The notes below the pieces were generated by a model that saw only the letters and a program-made list of their open reading frames with translations, did no database searches and was not told the DNA's origin. The position numbers and the translations under genes were made by a program. From positions 25,105,551-25,169,550 of the forward strand of contig OX463778.1 in assembly GCA_949825025.1 (NCBI GenBank): a DNA stretch of 64,000 bases, given 5' to 3'. The DNA comes from Siphlonurus alternatus. Its lineage: Eukaryota; Arthropoda; Insecta; Ephemeroptera; Siphlonuridae. Below are positions 36,567-49,300 of the stretch, piece after piece; the first letter of the stretch is position 1, and each line of letters begins with the position of its first letter.

Positions 36567-38239
36567 CTCTCTTGGGTCTGCAGTAAAAATTGTATGTTGA
36601 TTTCTCACTGTATAAGTTATATTATATGTATAAGACAGTGCTTTAATTTTCATACCTGAGAACGCCGCCTCAGAAGAACTTGATGGGAGTAGGGAGGGGG
36701 GAAAGGCCCGGACGGCTCGTTCTGTCCTGCATTGTCCGAGTCACGTGACTGTCCGCCTGACCACCTCGGCCGAATGTTCGCACCGAGACAGCCAACTCTG
36801 AAGTGCTCAACAACATTTCTAACTACATTGTAAAGAGTATACTGAATTTTATCATGACATTTAGGTGTACTTTTTATATTTCATTTGACGTACAGAATAG
36901 ACATGTAGAATTTCTTACATATTCAAGACAAGTTAAAACAAGTATGGTTTGTTGAATGTGACACATCTCTTATCTCTCAATAATCTAACGTTTAAAATTT
37001 TAAAATTTATCACAAATATTTAGATACAAAATAAATGTAAAATACAAAATTAGTTTTTTTTTTATTCAGCGAAAGAAAATGTCATTAATTTAATAGCAAT
37101 CTTTTTTTTTTTTTTTTTTGCCAATCATCTTGTCATTCTAATGTATAATAAAAAAATTTACAGGCTTTTAAAAGCTTCTGTATTTGTGTGATAGCATAAA
37201 AGTAATAAAAATACCTGGTAGGTTCATTCGTGCATTATATTATATATAATATAAAAATCATTCAGGTGGCTGCTATATAGGGTTCACATGGCAGGTCATG
37301 ATGAGAGGTGTGAGGGAGGAATGTTGGAATCCGAGCAGCCTAATAGACTTGTCTAGTGCTGTCAGCTACCCACACGGTTCATGCTCCTTCTGACTGGATG
37401 TACCGTCGGCGGGCGTCTCTCGCAGGAAACGTCACTCTACCCTCTCTCTCACCTGACTTTATCTCAGAGCCGAGAGATGCTGTCGTAACGGAGCTATGGA
37501 GCTGTCAGAGAGATCTCCTTCGACCCGTCACACGTTATAATATTATAATATTATTATAGATTTGTTAACTTTTATATTGACATTTGTGGAATTCTAAATA
37601 AGTTGACAGACTTCTTATACTTTTTTTTATTGTATATTGTATTTTATTATTAAAGATGATAATATGTTTAAATTACGTTCAGTATTTGAATTTTTATTTC
37701 ATTATATAATATTATGTATTTTAAAAATTTAGTATAAATTTAGTTGTATACTGCAATACACCAGTACACCACACAATTGTCTATAATTGTTCACGTATAT
37801 CAAACGTGTGTAAAGGTATCACGTGATGGAATGCAATTCTGTTTTTATAAAATTGACCATACACCAAAATATTATACCATACAATGCATGATAGCAATTT
37901 AAATTCTTTTGTGCAATGTATTTGTTTTTCATTGATGCATGAATTAATTCATATGCATGAGATATAAATTTATTAAAAACATTTTTTTTTTTACTAAAAA
38001 GTAAAAAATGTTGTTTCGGCTCATTGCATTTTGTGAGAATACTGTATACTCATGATGTTCACATCTTGCGGTACATCTCTAGACAGCCCGAACGTTATAC
38101 CCTATTCAATTTACGGTTGTTGTAATGCATGTATGTAATTTAATTGATTTAATAATTCTTTGCTTGAGACTTGGAGAACACTCTTCGAATGTGACTTTAA
38201 ATCTTAAATAATTATTGTCTGATTTTTTTTTAAATTTGA

Positions 38240-38242
<3 letters not shown>

Positions 38243-38332
<90 letters not shown>
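38243..38332. repeat. (TA)n microsatellite
   Basis: About 45 TA units. Confidence 0.97.
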
Positions 38333-38338
<6 letters not shown>

Positions 38339-39964
38339 CCATATGAAAAATTAATTATCATGATGTTCCTCATTGTATTACATATTTTAGAAATCAATAC
38401 AACAATTTTTAATTAAAAAAGAAATCAAACGGCTATTTAAAAATGAAAACAATTAACTCTCTATATATACTACAAACTCTCTAAATATTTTATAAATTTC
38501 TCCCGATAAGTATAATATAGAAAGAGTGACAATGGTTTTAAAAACAAGCCAAGTTTTCAGATTAGTATATTATAATAAAATACAATTCTATACATGTGTT
38601 AGAATATTAATATATAGTTATAGTTCTTTGTAAAAGTCTGAAGTTCCTTATTTAGAACAAAATATTTTATGTATATTTAATTATTTATTTATATATACAT
38701 ATATAAAATTATTATGATATTATATGACATAATTGATATATTATAATCTGCATGGAACACTCCATATAACAATATAAAATAAACTTCATTGTTACAATGC
38801 ATGATGGCTGATATGCATACACATATGGGTACCAATCATGTAATTTGTATATAATTAAATTAATTATATAATATGTTTGATACGTCATACGACAATATAA
38901 AAATAGACCAACTTTGCCGAAGTTCGTGATAAAATATTTGACCCATTACATCGCATCGGAATGCATTTAAGCCCCATTTGATTGTGGTTTGGTGCTGAAT
39001 TTTCTGAAATTAAATAAATGCTTCATTTGGGAATGTTGTTAAACCCTCGCATCTTACTATAAGAAAAAAAGAATATGTCATTGAAAAGCTATCGATTAAT
39101 TAATATAGTCAAATTTGGAGCATTTAATTATTTTTGATATTTCACTTGAAAAATACTGTGCGAGTGCATTGTAGCTTCCTTTCAAAAACACTTGAATAAT
39201 CTTGTAACATTCAAGTTTGAATATTGAAAATATTAATTAAAATCGCAAATTATTATGAAAAAATTAAAAAAATATATAAAAAAACAAAGCAATGACCTTA
39301 CCTCACTCGACGAAGCCTTTTTAGCTGTACTTTCGACTCTCAAAGATCACAACCGCCGAAATTGAAGTAAATAATTTATTTAAATATTTTTAAATTTGAA
39401 CCAAAAGATAGAGCAAAATTAAAAACATAAGCAAATTGAGCACTACCACACGGAGCAAACTATGCGACGATCCGTCCACCATGCCCGCTTGCTCACGATG
39501 AACTGACGTTTATCAACTAGTTCTTACCTGTTATCTATCTACTAACAGTATGATAAGACAAAAAGGGGAAGTGCAGAATAAAGGAAATAGGAGAATGCTG
39601 TTTGGCGATTATAGCTTCGAAATTCTTTTAAATGACATATTTCGCGAAAGAATCGTGTGCGAAAAAAAATTCTTGCAGATTCAGAATCAGGACACCTCAA
39701 AGCCAATGCATGACTTCAATATTAAGAAACTGCTGCACATACTCATAAGATACCGTATATTTATATTAATACGCATAAACCTATTATAAAGGCTTAAATT
39801 CTTGTACATGAATAAAATTATTTTTGTATAATCGATGATTGTCAATTTTGTATATAACTTCTATATATACCTGTAAACCTGCTATATATATATATATATA
39901 TTATTTCAATTATTTGTAATAAAATCAATAATATTTTAATGGACAACTTACATGATTTTTTTTT

Positions 39965-40240
39965 TTTTTATAACAGAAATGGATAAAGGGTGTAGGGTTA
40001 TGCTTTATGGGTGTATTACACCATACAACATTAATTGCATACAATTTTTCCTTGCAAGAAAATTTCATTCCCATACAAACAAATAGAGTTCAAGTTTTCT
40101 TGAAAGAAAAATTGTATGCAATAGTTAGAAAAATTGTACCGTGTAATACCGGCTTTACCCTGATTTTTTTTCACACTTTTTTTAAGAGAGCTAGTATTGC
40201 TAAAAAGTTGGACAAAGCTTGCATTCGAACCTACGTACTT
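39965..40240. mobile_element. partial H-family MITE arm carrying a nested palindrome
   Basis: AGAAATGGATAAAGGGTG (39975 onward) and ACCCTGATTTTTTTTCA (40157 onward) are adjacent in the 41.6-kb family member but are split here by a palindrome at 40011-40149 whose arms include GTGTATTACAC and TTGCATACAATTTTTC. It ends with TATTGCTAAAAAGTTGG and ATTCGAACC, also found in the 61.4-kb copy. This is a left arm interrupted by another element. Confidence 0.6.
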
Positions 40241-40270
40241 TTAATATCATTTTAAAAGAAGTGATGTCTA

Positions 40271-40761
40271 TAATGGGGTACTGACCCAAAAAAAAGTTTG
40301 AAGTTTTTGTCAATATTTCAAAAGGCACGAGAATTTCATGAAGAACAAGCCCTATTACAGCATTCTACTATAATTTCCTGATTTTATATGAATTTTCAAA
40401 ACCTCTCAAAAATGACGTCATAGCATTGAATCTTAAATGGGAAAATAGATCAGTTAACATTGTCAAATCCCATACTTAATATTAAAATGTAACCAAAACT
40501 TCATTTGCAAGGTTTTTAGGTGCTAGAATCACGATAATGAAGGTTTCAAATTCCTACCTCAATAACTTTTCATTTTAGCAATGTTAACTGATGCATTTTC
40601 CCATTTAAGATTCAATGCTATGACGTCATCAAAAAAAGTTTTAAAAATTCATATAAAATCAGCAAATTGTCGTAGAGTGCTCTAATAGGGCTCGTTCTTC
40701 ATAGAATTCACAGTACTTTTTACTAGTATTGCTAACTCAAATACCGGTCAGTACCCCATTA
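40271..40761. mobile_element. palindromic MITE with TAATGGGGTACTGACC ends (element I)
   Basis: The ends are TAATGGGGTACTGACC and its complement, with TA at the extremities as expected for a TA target duplication. Arms of about 200 bases include TGACGTCATAGCATTGAATC (from 40413) and its complement (to 40628), and CAGTTAACATTG near the centre. Noncoding. Confidence 0.75.
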
Positions 40762-40904
40762 ACCCCATTGACACCAGACTAAATGTCATGCATGCGTGTG
40801 TGTTTTATTTAGGCTGGATTTATTAATTAAATTTCTAATAAATTTCAATTCCTTCTGCACTTGACTGTACGGTCGATCATATTAGACCACATCATATACA
40901 AGCA

Positions 40905-41185
40905 GGAAGGGCTGCTATTTCTCCCTAACAGTGGCACGGCACGCGTGCTGGCGTGATAAGAGTGGGTCACGCACCCCCTCCCCTAGCGATCACTTCCACT
41001 AACTGCCAATCACCCCCAGCGGTCACTTTCACAGTCACCAATTCAGGGTACACGTTCCCACGCCAGTCATGAGCCGTAGAGGCGCCGAGGCATGCAAAGT
41101 CACCAGGCCAGACAATCGTGTCTGGACAAGTTCTTCTTGTGGACCCAACAAGGAGCGGACAATCTGCTGCTGCAGACAATACCTA
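40905..41185. promoter_or_regulatory. GC-rich island in the Otx region
   Basis: Contains GTGGCACGGCACGCGTGCTGG and GTAGAGGCGCCGAGGCATGC in AT-rich surroundings. Frames are short. Confidence 0.25.
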
Positions 41186-41647
41186 ATGGTACATTTTATT
41201 ATATTTTTAATAAAAGGCCTTAATGTTTCTCAGAATTATTTTGAATGTAGACTTTTGTATTTTTTTTAACGGAAAAGGATTAACTTTTCAATTTTTGTTA
41301 ATATATATTCTTATAAATTTCATTGTTGTTTTAACACAGGAAAGTTTAAAAAATTTTCCTCGAATGAAAGTCTATCAACAATGACAACAATTAATATTTG
41401 GAACTCGTTCTAAAAAAGTAAAAATTAATCAATTTTATATTTAGTTCTTTGACTAAATTTAATGTTGACTCGAAGTATCCCTTGCAAGAGGATATGTATT
41501 TTTTTTTTTTTGTATATCATCTTAAATATATATTATAAATGTTATTATATTATATATAAATAATATATATTTAAATGCCACCATGTACAGAGCACAATTT
41601 GTGATTATCAGGATTATTAACTACTTTAAATTCCCTTTGGTATATGA

Positions 41648-41967
41648 AATAGAGTATTGTCCTCAATTTTTTTTATTGCAGAAATGGATAGAGGGTGCAA
41701 GGTTATTCTACCCTGATTTTTTTCAGATTTTTCAGAGACCGGGAACTATTTTTAAAAAATTAATGAAAGTCCTTTTCGTGACGTCACGAGACGCCGCTCC
41801 TTAAGAAAAAGATAGGACTTGCCGCCGCGTGACGTCACAAAAGGGACTTTCAATAATTTTTTTAAAAATAGCTCCAGGTCTCAAAAAAATCTGAAAAAAA
41901 TCAGGGTATCATAATTTTGCACCCTCTATCCATTTCTGCAATAAAAAAAATTGAGGACGATACTCCA
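41648..41967. mobile_element. palindromic MITE, H family, best copy
   Basis: Arms of about 145 bases: GAGTATTGTCCTCAA, GCAGAAATGGATAGAGGGTGC, CTGATTTTTTTCAGATTTTT and GGGAACTATTTTTAAAAAA, with complements on the right. TGACGTCA occurs in each arm (41779-41786 and 41830-41837). There is a second copy at 61421-61738, and related cores at 3.0 and 40.0 kb. Confidence 0.85.
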
Positions 41968-42285
41968 TTGTCAAATTATTATAGATTTCCATGAAACATG
42001 AAATGTGACAAATTGTCAACAATTCGAATGTTTCCTATATATATATATAAGTATATCCTAATAATAATATTTTTTTATTTATGAAATAACAAATATAAAT
42101 AATAAATAGATTCGATAGTGAAATATTTATATATATCATCGCTTTAAAAAGTTTAAAATTATACTTTATTTTTTTTAAATGAACATGATATGGTTGTAAC
42201 TAATGTCCTTTTGACTTATTGTTAGTTTATGAACTATAATTTGTAACTATAATTATTAATATAATAATAATGCGCTAGGCCAGCA

Positions 42286-42474
<189 letters not shown>

Positions 42475-42539
42475 TCTCCCTTTCTGTCAATCAATCAGAG
42501 CCAAATATCGTCCTACACTTCCTACAGCATGCATCCCCA

Positions 42540-42840
42540 AAGCTGATAAGGCCGCAGGACGTTACGTGGAGGTCACGAATATCCTACTATTGAGCGTCGA
42601 GGTCCACTCGCGAGTTTGCCTGAGGGCCGTCAGTCGGCGCTGCTCGCACCACGTCAAACTGGCCCCGTGCGTGTGAGTTGGGCGCTCGCGGGGTTGGAGA
42701 GAACCGCGGCCAATGACGCGCACGCGGGCGCGCTGCAACCTCATTGGCCGCACTTGCCCCGCCCCCCTTCGAGATGTTCAGTCTGGTCTGGACCACGGAT
42801 GCTGCATCTCGAGTGACGGCAGCATCCCCTGCTTGTTAGC
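42540..42840. promoter_or_regulatory. GC-rich CpG island beside the long (CT)n array
   Basis: Contains GGCCAATGACGCGCACGCGG, CTCATTGGCCGC, GCCCCGCCCCCC and TTGGGCGCTCGCGGGG. Two inverted CCAAT boxes and a GC box make this the most promoter-like block in the region. Overlapping short ORFs do not look coding. Confidence 0.4.
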
Positions 42841-44439
42841 TAACAAAATTATTGGCCCAATTAAATTTTATGGCGTTTTTATTTATTGTCACACAAATTT
42901 ATAGTGTGGGGATACAAGTTTTTATACATTTAGTGGATTAAATTTGTTGAGGAATATTTCTGAGTTTTTCTTCGTTATGCCTGCACTTTGTTTTATTAAA
43001 TTTGTAACAGGACTCATTTAATTGGAAGTCTTATATTGCATCATCAATTAAGAGTGCATGGGCTCAGTGATCGTACAGTACCTCAATGGACTCAATGACT
43101 CAGCATCACAGAAAATAAGTTCATGTTTCTTATAACATAAGCCAAAATTTCAAAATTTGTGCATCATGTCAACAAGATATTGTTGTGAGCCATGCACGTT
43201 CCTAAACGGAGCATGTGCATTGTTCACTCTGCCGGTTAGCCAATTAAACTTTAATAAAAAAGGCAATTTATTTCACTCGATATCCACATAATTAATCCAC
43301 ATTAAGTATCCCTAATAAAAAATTAAGTCATATCAGCTTATTTGAAAGTCACAATTGATAATTGTTGATCTATGTAATCCAAAATATTCATAAATTCGTC
43401 TTGCAAAAAGACAAGTTAAAATAATTATACAAAATGAATTAATGTTTGGAGATTCTAGTCTTTCCCATAATAAATATATATTATGTTATAATACACTTAC
43501 AAGAATTTATGGAAAAAATTTGTTGCAAATTATAAATATAAAGCTAGCGTTTGTCAGCTATATCTCTTCAAATTATTTGTTAAATTATATAAAATTAGAG
43601 CACAAGCATGCAGCTTTATTTTAACAGCTATGTTTGGCTATTTTTATACATTTATGTTTACATCTCTCCACCCTCTTTCAATGTTAAAATACGTAATTAT
43701 GAATTTCATTAATAAATAATATTATGAACTATTATACACTCGAGATTAAAAAATTCTCTAACAATAAATTCAGCGTAAATTCATAATATAACAAAGTAAT
43801 ATTCTATTAATTCTATATACTTGCTAATTTTATTATTAAAAAAAAATAGAAAATAAATCATTCTGTTATTCCTGCATTGATAATTATATTATTTATTATA
43901 GTATATATTATAATATGTTTCTTTCATAATTTCATATACATCTTCTTTATAAATGAATAATCGATTTCTATCTGAATCGATTTATTGTAATTGTTATTAT
44001 TAGCACTAATATAATGTAAATCATCATAATATATATAATACTCAATTCTATTACAAAGCGAACATGCGGTAAGGGTAAACAAAATCCAGTTAAAATGAAC
44101 TGATAAGTCAATCAAATTAACCACATAATGCAATGTTATGAAGAACTCTATGGTTAAATACTCATGTGCTGCATGTGCCAAAAACCAGGATTATTTGCAG
44201 GATAAGACAAGCTTATAACCGCAGAGCCTTTAAGCTTCTTTAAAGAACTTGTAAGGCGCTTTAGCGCTCTTTGCAGTTATATACTGTAAAGATACCGTGG
44301 TGTAACATATACACAAAACCTTTCAATGGAATAAAAAGTCTATATAAATGTGGATATATAAACCAAAGTGCAATAAAAATCTAAAAATATATATCATAGA
44401 TTAATATTTTGCGAGAAAAGTAAAATGTTATGTTTTTAT

Positions 44440-44711
44440 GTTAACGAGTTCTGAGAAGGTGAAAATTGATTGACGTTGTAGTGAAAGGGTTGACAATTTC
44501 ACCGCCAAGGAAGGAATGTCCTCGTGCAATTAGCAGCCCGAGGAGGTGCGGGGTTCCTAGAAGACGCCAATTGTTGTTATCACCTGAGACGAGGGGGGAG
44601 GGAGAAATGAATGTTTTATCTGTTTGGAGGGAAGGGTCGCTTACCTGAGTCAGGGAGTCCAGCAGGACGCTCAGTAGTGGTGAGAATCGCGTCGTGAGCA
44701 CCTGAGAGAAA
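44440..44711 (+). promoter_or_regulatory. GC-rich 5' leader or promoter of the first Otx coding exon
   Basis: Higher-GC sequence directly before the ATG at 44712, with possible acceptors such as AATTAGCAG at about 44533. It is either the 5' UTR of an exon spliced from upstream or an internal promoter. An in-frame TGA at 44703-44705 closes the frame. Confidence 0.4.
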
Positions 44712-44784
44712 ATGTGTAGCTATAACCAAGCAGCCGTGGGACCGGCCTTCGTACACTCCACGCCAGGCATGGACTACATCGTCT
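44712..44784 (+). CDS. otd: Otx upstream coding exon, N-terminal extension
   Basis: ATG with A at -3 follows an in-frame TGA nine bases upstream. It encodes 24 residues beginning [10 protein letters not shown] and ending at GMDYIV, then a donor GTAAGT in phase 1, which fits the next exon. This puts 41 residues before the usual MAYLK start. The short size and lack of a known domain leave open that translation instead begins at Met42. Confidence 0.7.
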
Positions 44785-46320
44785 GTAAGTTTTGGGGGGC
44801 TAAAATCATTAAAAAATATCCTTCATAGTATATATAATAGTGTGTAGAATGCATAAATATACGTCTTATGCTCTCCCCTCCTCCCCCCCCCAAAAAAAAA
44901 ACTGAAGATATTAAATTCATACATAATTATATATTAAGCATCAAGTATACACAGATATTGCTTAAATTTATTTATTTTTGTGCTGTAAATATAATACAAA
45001 ATTCACAAGATCACAAGATTATAGTATATAACACATTAGCATTTCTAAGCTATTAATCTTTCAATTAAGTAAACATTAAGCGTTTTGATATTACTCAATC
45101 GGTGTGAGGTAAATACTTTTCTCACGATTTAATGTATTATAGTATTTTCTTTCAATTTTCGCCTTTTTCTCCCATTACATATATAAAGGCAATACTATTT
45201 TGGTGTCTCCCCCCTTCCCCCTAAACCCCTTTTTAGAAATGCATGGTAAAATATGAAATTGTTCTCAAAGGAAAATTTAGAAAATTTACAGTACAAATTA
45301 ATATATGTGAGGAATCAAGTATATACAATAGTGCTAATTAAATGAAATAATTATTACAAAACAGTGGCAGCCTATTAATTAACAAGGGTCATATCTGCGC
45401 ATGGATTAGAAAGTGTAAATTGCGAATTTAACCCTTAATTATTTAATCCCTATATAGAAGGTTCGTTATCAGAATGGTGTTAAATTCACCCTTGATTATA
45501 TCCTGAGACCTGAGTACATTAAAAAAAGCAGTATAAAACCTTAATGCAAAAGATAATTATTAATATTATAATGAATATCCTTCGCATAAGATATAATAGT
45601 TCGTGATTACCTGCATGTAATGTATGATATATATAGCACAGGTATCATAACTTACTTGAGCGAGGGGCAGGTTGATTGGTTTGGGTGCAGGTGACGGGGT
45701 AATCTGAGGGCGAGGGGGCAGCACGTGCTTGTGCACAGCAGCACACGCCCTCTGAGCTCATTTGACTGGCGCAAGAATGCAGCAGCAGCAGCCTCAAAGA
45801 GCTAGGGATAAGGAGATTACAGGGAATTACGGCTTATTTGTTTGTACTCTTTAAAAAAAATGTCATTAAAAAGAATCCTATATGTATAGATGTATAGGAA
45901 TAGATAAAGATAAATATTTAGTGTACTTTAAACTCATATCAAAAAACTGGTCAGATATTTACTGTATATATAACATATGGAGAGAGATGGTTGGTGTTTA
46001 TACGGCGAAAAAAAAAATCTTTTAACCGCTTCCATTATACAGGATTGCAGAACTGAATTATTTAGAACTTGTGTGCTTTTAAGCTTATGGAGTTATTTTT
46101 ACATGTTCAACACAGTTCAGGTATTTAGTATTTTATTTGTGAGTACTTCCACACAGGAATGAATTACCCATGCAGATTGTAGACAGTAATGCTGTATTAA
46201 TTAATTAAGCCGCAAAAAAAAAAAAAAAATACATACATGCATGCATGCATACATAAAGAATTTTTACTTTCTGGTATACATACGTACAAATACAAACAAA
46301 CGGGCAAAATAAAAAAATTC

Positions 46321-46362
<42 letters not shown>

Positions 46363-49300
46363 TTTACTTTGATTTATTTGTTGATTTCATCAACCTATGT
46401 TTGAATAACAATAAATTATAGGTAAAATATGACATTTTAACAAGGCACTAATTGAGCACTAAACACATGAAAAGTGGTAAAATAAAAATTTATTGAATAA
46501 TTATCTATATATAATTTAATTTAAAAACAATAACATGTAAATAAAATAATTGCTAAAAAATATGCTTTATTTTTTACATTCTATCATATATAATTATTAT
46601 GTTAACTATTAAATAAATAATATTCAGAAAAGGTAGGGAAGGAAGGTAGGAGGTAGGTGGCAGCACCTGAGAGCTTAACTACAATATTTTCACTGCTCCG
46701 TAATTTTTAAAGATTAACCTTTTTGTCTATCATTTAATTAAAAAGAAAGTCTGTTCATCGGAAAGTTGAAGTTTTTTTCTATTAAGTGATACATTACTAC
46801 TAAGTGTCCTGTGCATTGAACTTTAAATATAAAGGTGTGATAAATATTCTCTTGAGAACAACATCATGACGGACCTACGCTCCATGCGTGCTACACCTCA
46901 GTTCTGCTCTCCGCTCGTACCACACTGGCCGCCACCTGCTAGAACTACACCGGAGGTTTTTAACTCACAATTTATTAATTATGATAAAAATAATTCTGAT
47001 ATACATATGTCCAATGAAAGCCTATCAAATGATCTGACTGTACATCCAATGTACAAATTAATTCAACATAATATTAAGGACTTATTTACTGACTTTAGAG
47101 AAGAAATTAAATGCACTATTAAATTAATGTTAAATGAAAGAAATGGAATTTCTTCTGCAAATAACTTTAATAATGAGGGAAATTCAAATCATCAATGTCA
47201 TATACAAACAGCTGATTATGACAGGTCACCAGTTCAATTCTCGCGACCTTGGAGGACGGCTGGTTACACAAAACAACGCCCACCTCAGCCGACGTCGTTC
47301 ACTAGAGTGCCACAGCAGCAGCAGCAATCACGCCAGCAGCAGCAGCAACAATCTGAGCAATCACGCCAGCAGCAGACACGCCGGCAGCACGTTGTAAGTC
47401 AGTATCAACCTCGTCGCCCGCTCCAACACCAACCAAGTGCTCAGCGACCGCACCCTACCCAGCTGCCGCGCCAAAGCCAGGGTGCCCAATTGCGCCCCCC
47501 AAGACCTCCTTATAATCCGTGGGGTGCGACAGTACCAACATCAAACTCATTTTCAGTACTACAACATATTAATAATGAGTCTTTTCCGACTTTACATCAG
47601 AAAAATACCAACAACAATAATATAAAAAGAAAACATCAAAATTTCCGTTTCATTGAAAAGAAAGGAAATTTGTTTGACGCACCACCAGGCACATCCTACG
47701 CCCACTGCGTTGATAAAACATTTAAACAAGGACGTGGAGTTGCAACTCAATTTAAAAAAAAACATGGACAAACCCCTTTTTTAAAGAGTCAACTCAAAAA
47801 TACTGGTGAAGTAGCTGTTTTACCTTCAGATGACAGTTTTATTTTCTACTTAGTTACTAAATCTGTCCATAACAGCTATCCTGACCACTCAAATATACTA
47901 CTTGCATTAAAAAATTTAAGAAATATCTGTGAGATTTTAAGTATAAAAAAACTCGCAATTCCTCGTTTAGCATGTGGCAGAGACGGTTTCAACTGGTCTA
48001 CTATAAAACAAGACATTATTTCAGTGTTCAAAGATCTTGACATTGAAATTGTTGCTTATTATGGATGGAAGACATTAGCAAAGAAAGTTGCAAGTAATGA
48101 TGATGAAACAGCTGTTAAAGAACTCTTTGAGGAATCAGCCCAATCTACTCTAGCAAACGTCATTACCGCTAGGGCCCCTCCTTCTAATAACCTGGCGGTC
48201 CTTGTAAGTTCCGGGCAATGCCAGACCTCTACCTTGCGAGAGAGTACCCGCCCCTCAATTGTCACGCCTGACATAGTGAGGGTGGAGGGACTGCCAGTGC
48301 CAGCCACGAAGGAGCAGATGTCTAATACCCGGGGCGAGAAGTCAGGCCTCGCTCAGGTGAACGACGGTACCACCCCGGGCGAGGAGTCAGGCCTCGCTTC
48401 GGTGAACGACGGTACCACCCCGGGCGAGGAGTCAGGCCTCGCTTCGGTGAACGACGGTACCACCCCGGGCGAGGAGTCAGGCCTCGCTTCGGTGAACGAC
48501 GGTACCACCCCGGGCGAGGAGTCAGGCCTCGCTTCGGTGAACGACGGTACCACCCCGGGCGAGGAGTCAGGCCTTGCTCCGGTGAACGACGGTACCACCC
48601 CGGGCGAGGAGTCAGGCCTCGCTTCGGTGAACGACGGTACCACCCCGGGCGAGGAGTCAGGCCTCGTTTCGGTGAACGACGGTACCACCCCGGGCGAGGA
48701 GTCAGGCCTCGCTCCGGCGAACGACGGTATTGCCCCAAGTGAGGAGTCAAGTCTTGTTTTGGTAAACAATAGTTTGCCTGAATCAGGACCACCCTTACCA
48801 GATCCTGTATGTTCTCTTGAGTTGAATCAAGATATTATAGATATGAACTCATTACATCCAAGACTCAAAGCTTTTTTACTAACGATTTTAGATAATAAAT
48901 TCCAATTCACAAATGATCTATTAAAAAATGATGAAACTGCTGCTAAGAAAAGTGCAATTAATTCAGAAAAATCAATTAATGAAATTTCATCTGTTGTCTC
49001 ACCATCCATTATTAGTAAAAATGATACTATTAATGATAATGTTTTGAGTTCAAATGTTGATAATTTTAATCTGGCATCTCAATTGAAATCCCCCATTAAA
49101 AATTCTCAGGAAGATACACAATCTTCCCCTGTGAGATCACGGCTCCGTGCCAGTACACTAAACAGTATCTCCACCAAATTGCCCAACAAAAAAAAAACTT
49201 AATGTTCAGGTTCACTCAGCCCCATGTAATATTAAAATTCTTCAGCTTAACTTACCAGGCCTAAAAAATAAATTACCAAAATTTGAGTATTTTCTTGAAA

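Noticed and set aside
48322..48792. Two long minus-strand ORFs of repeated RPGWYRRSP or [12 protein letters not shown] units
   Set aside because: They are antisense shadows of the 45-bp repeat in LINE ORF1; a repeat of a length divisible by three keeps all frames open.
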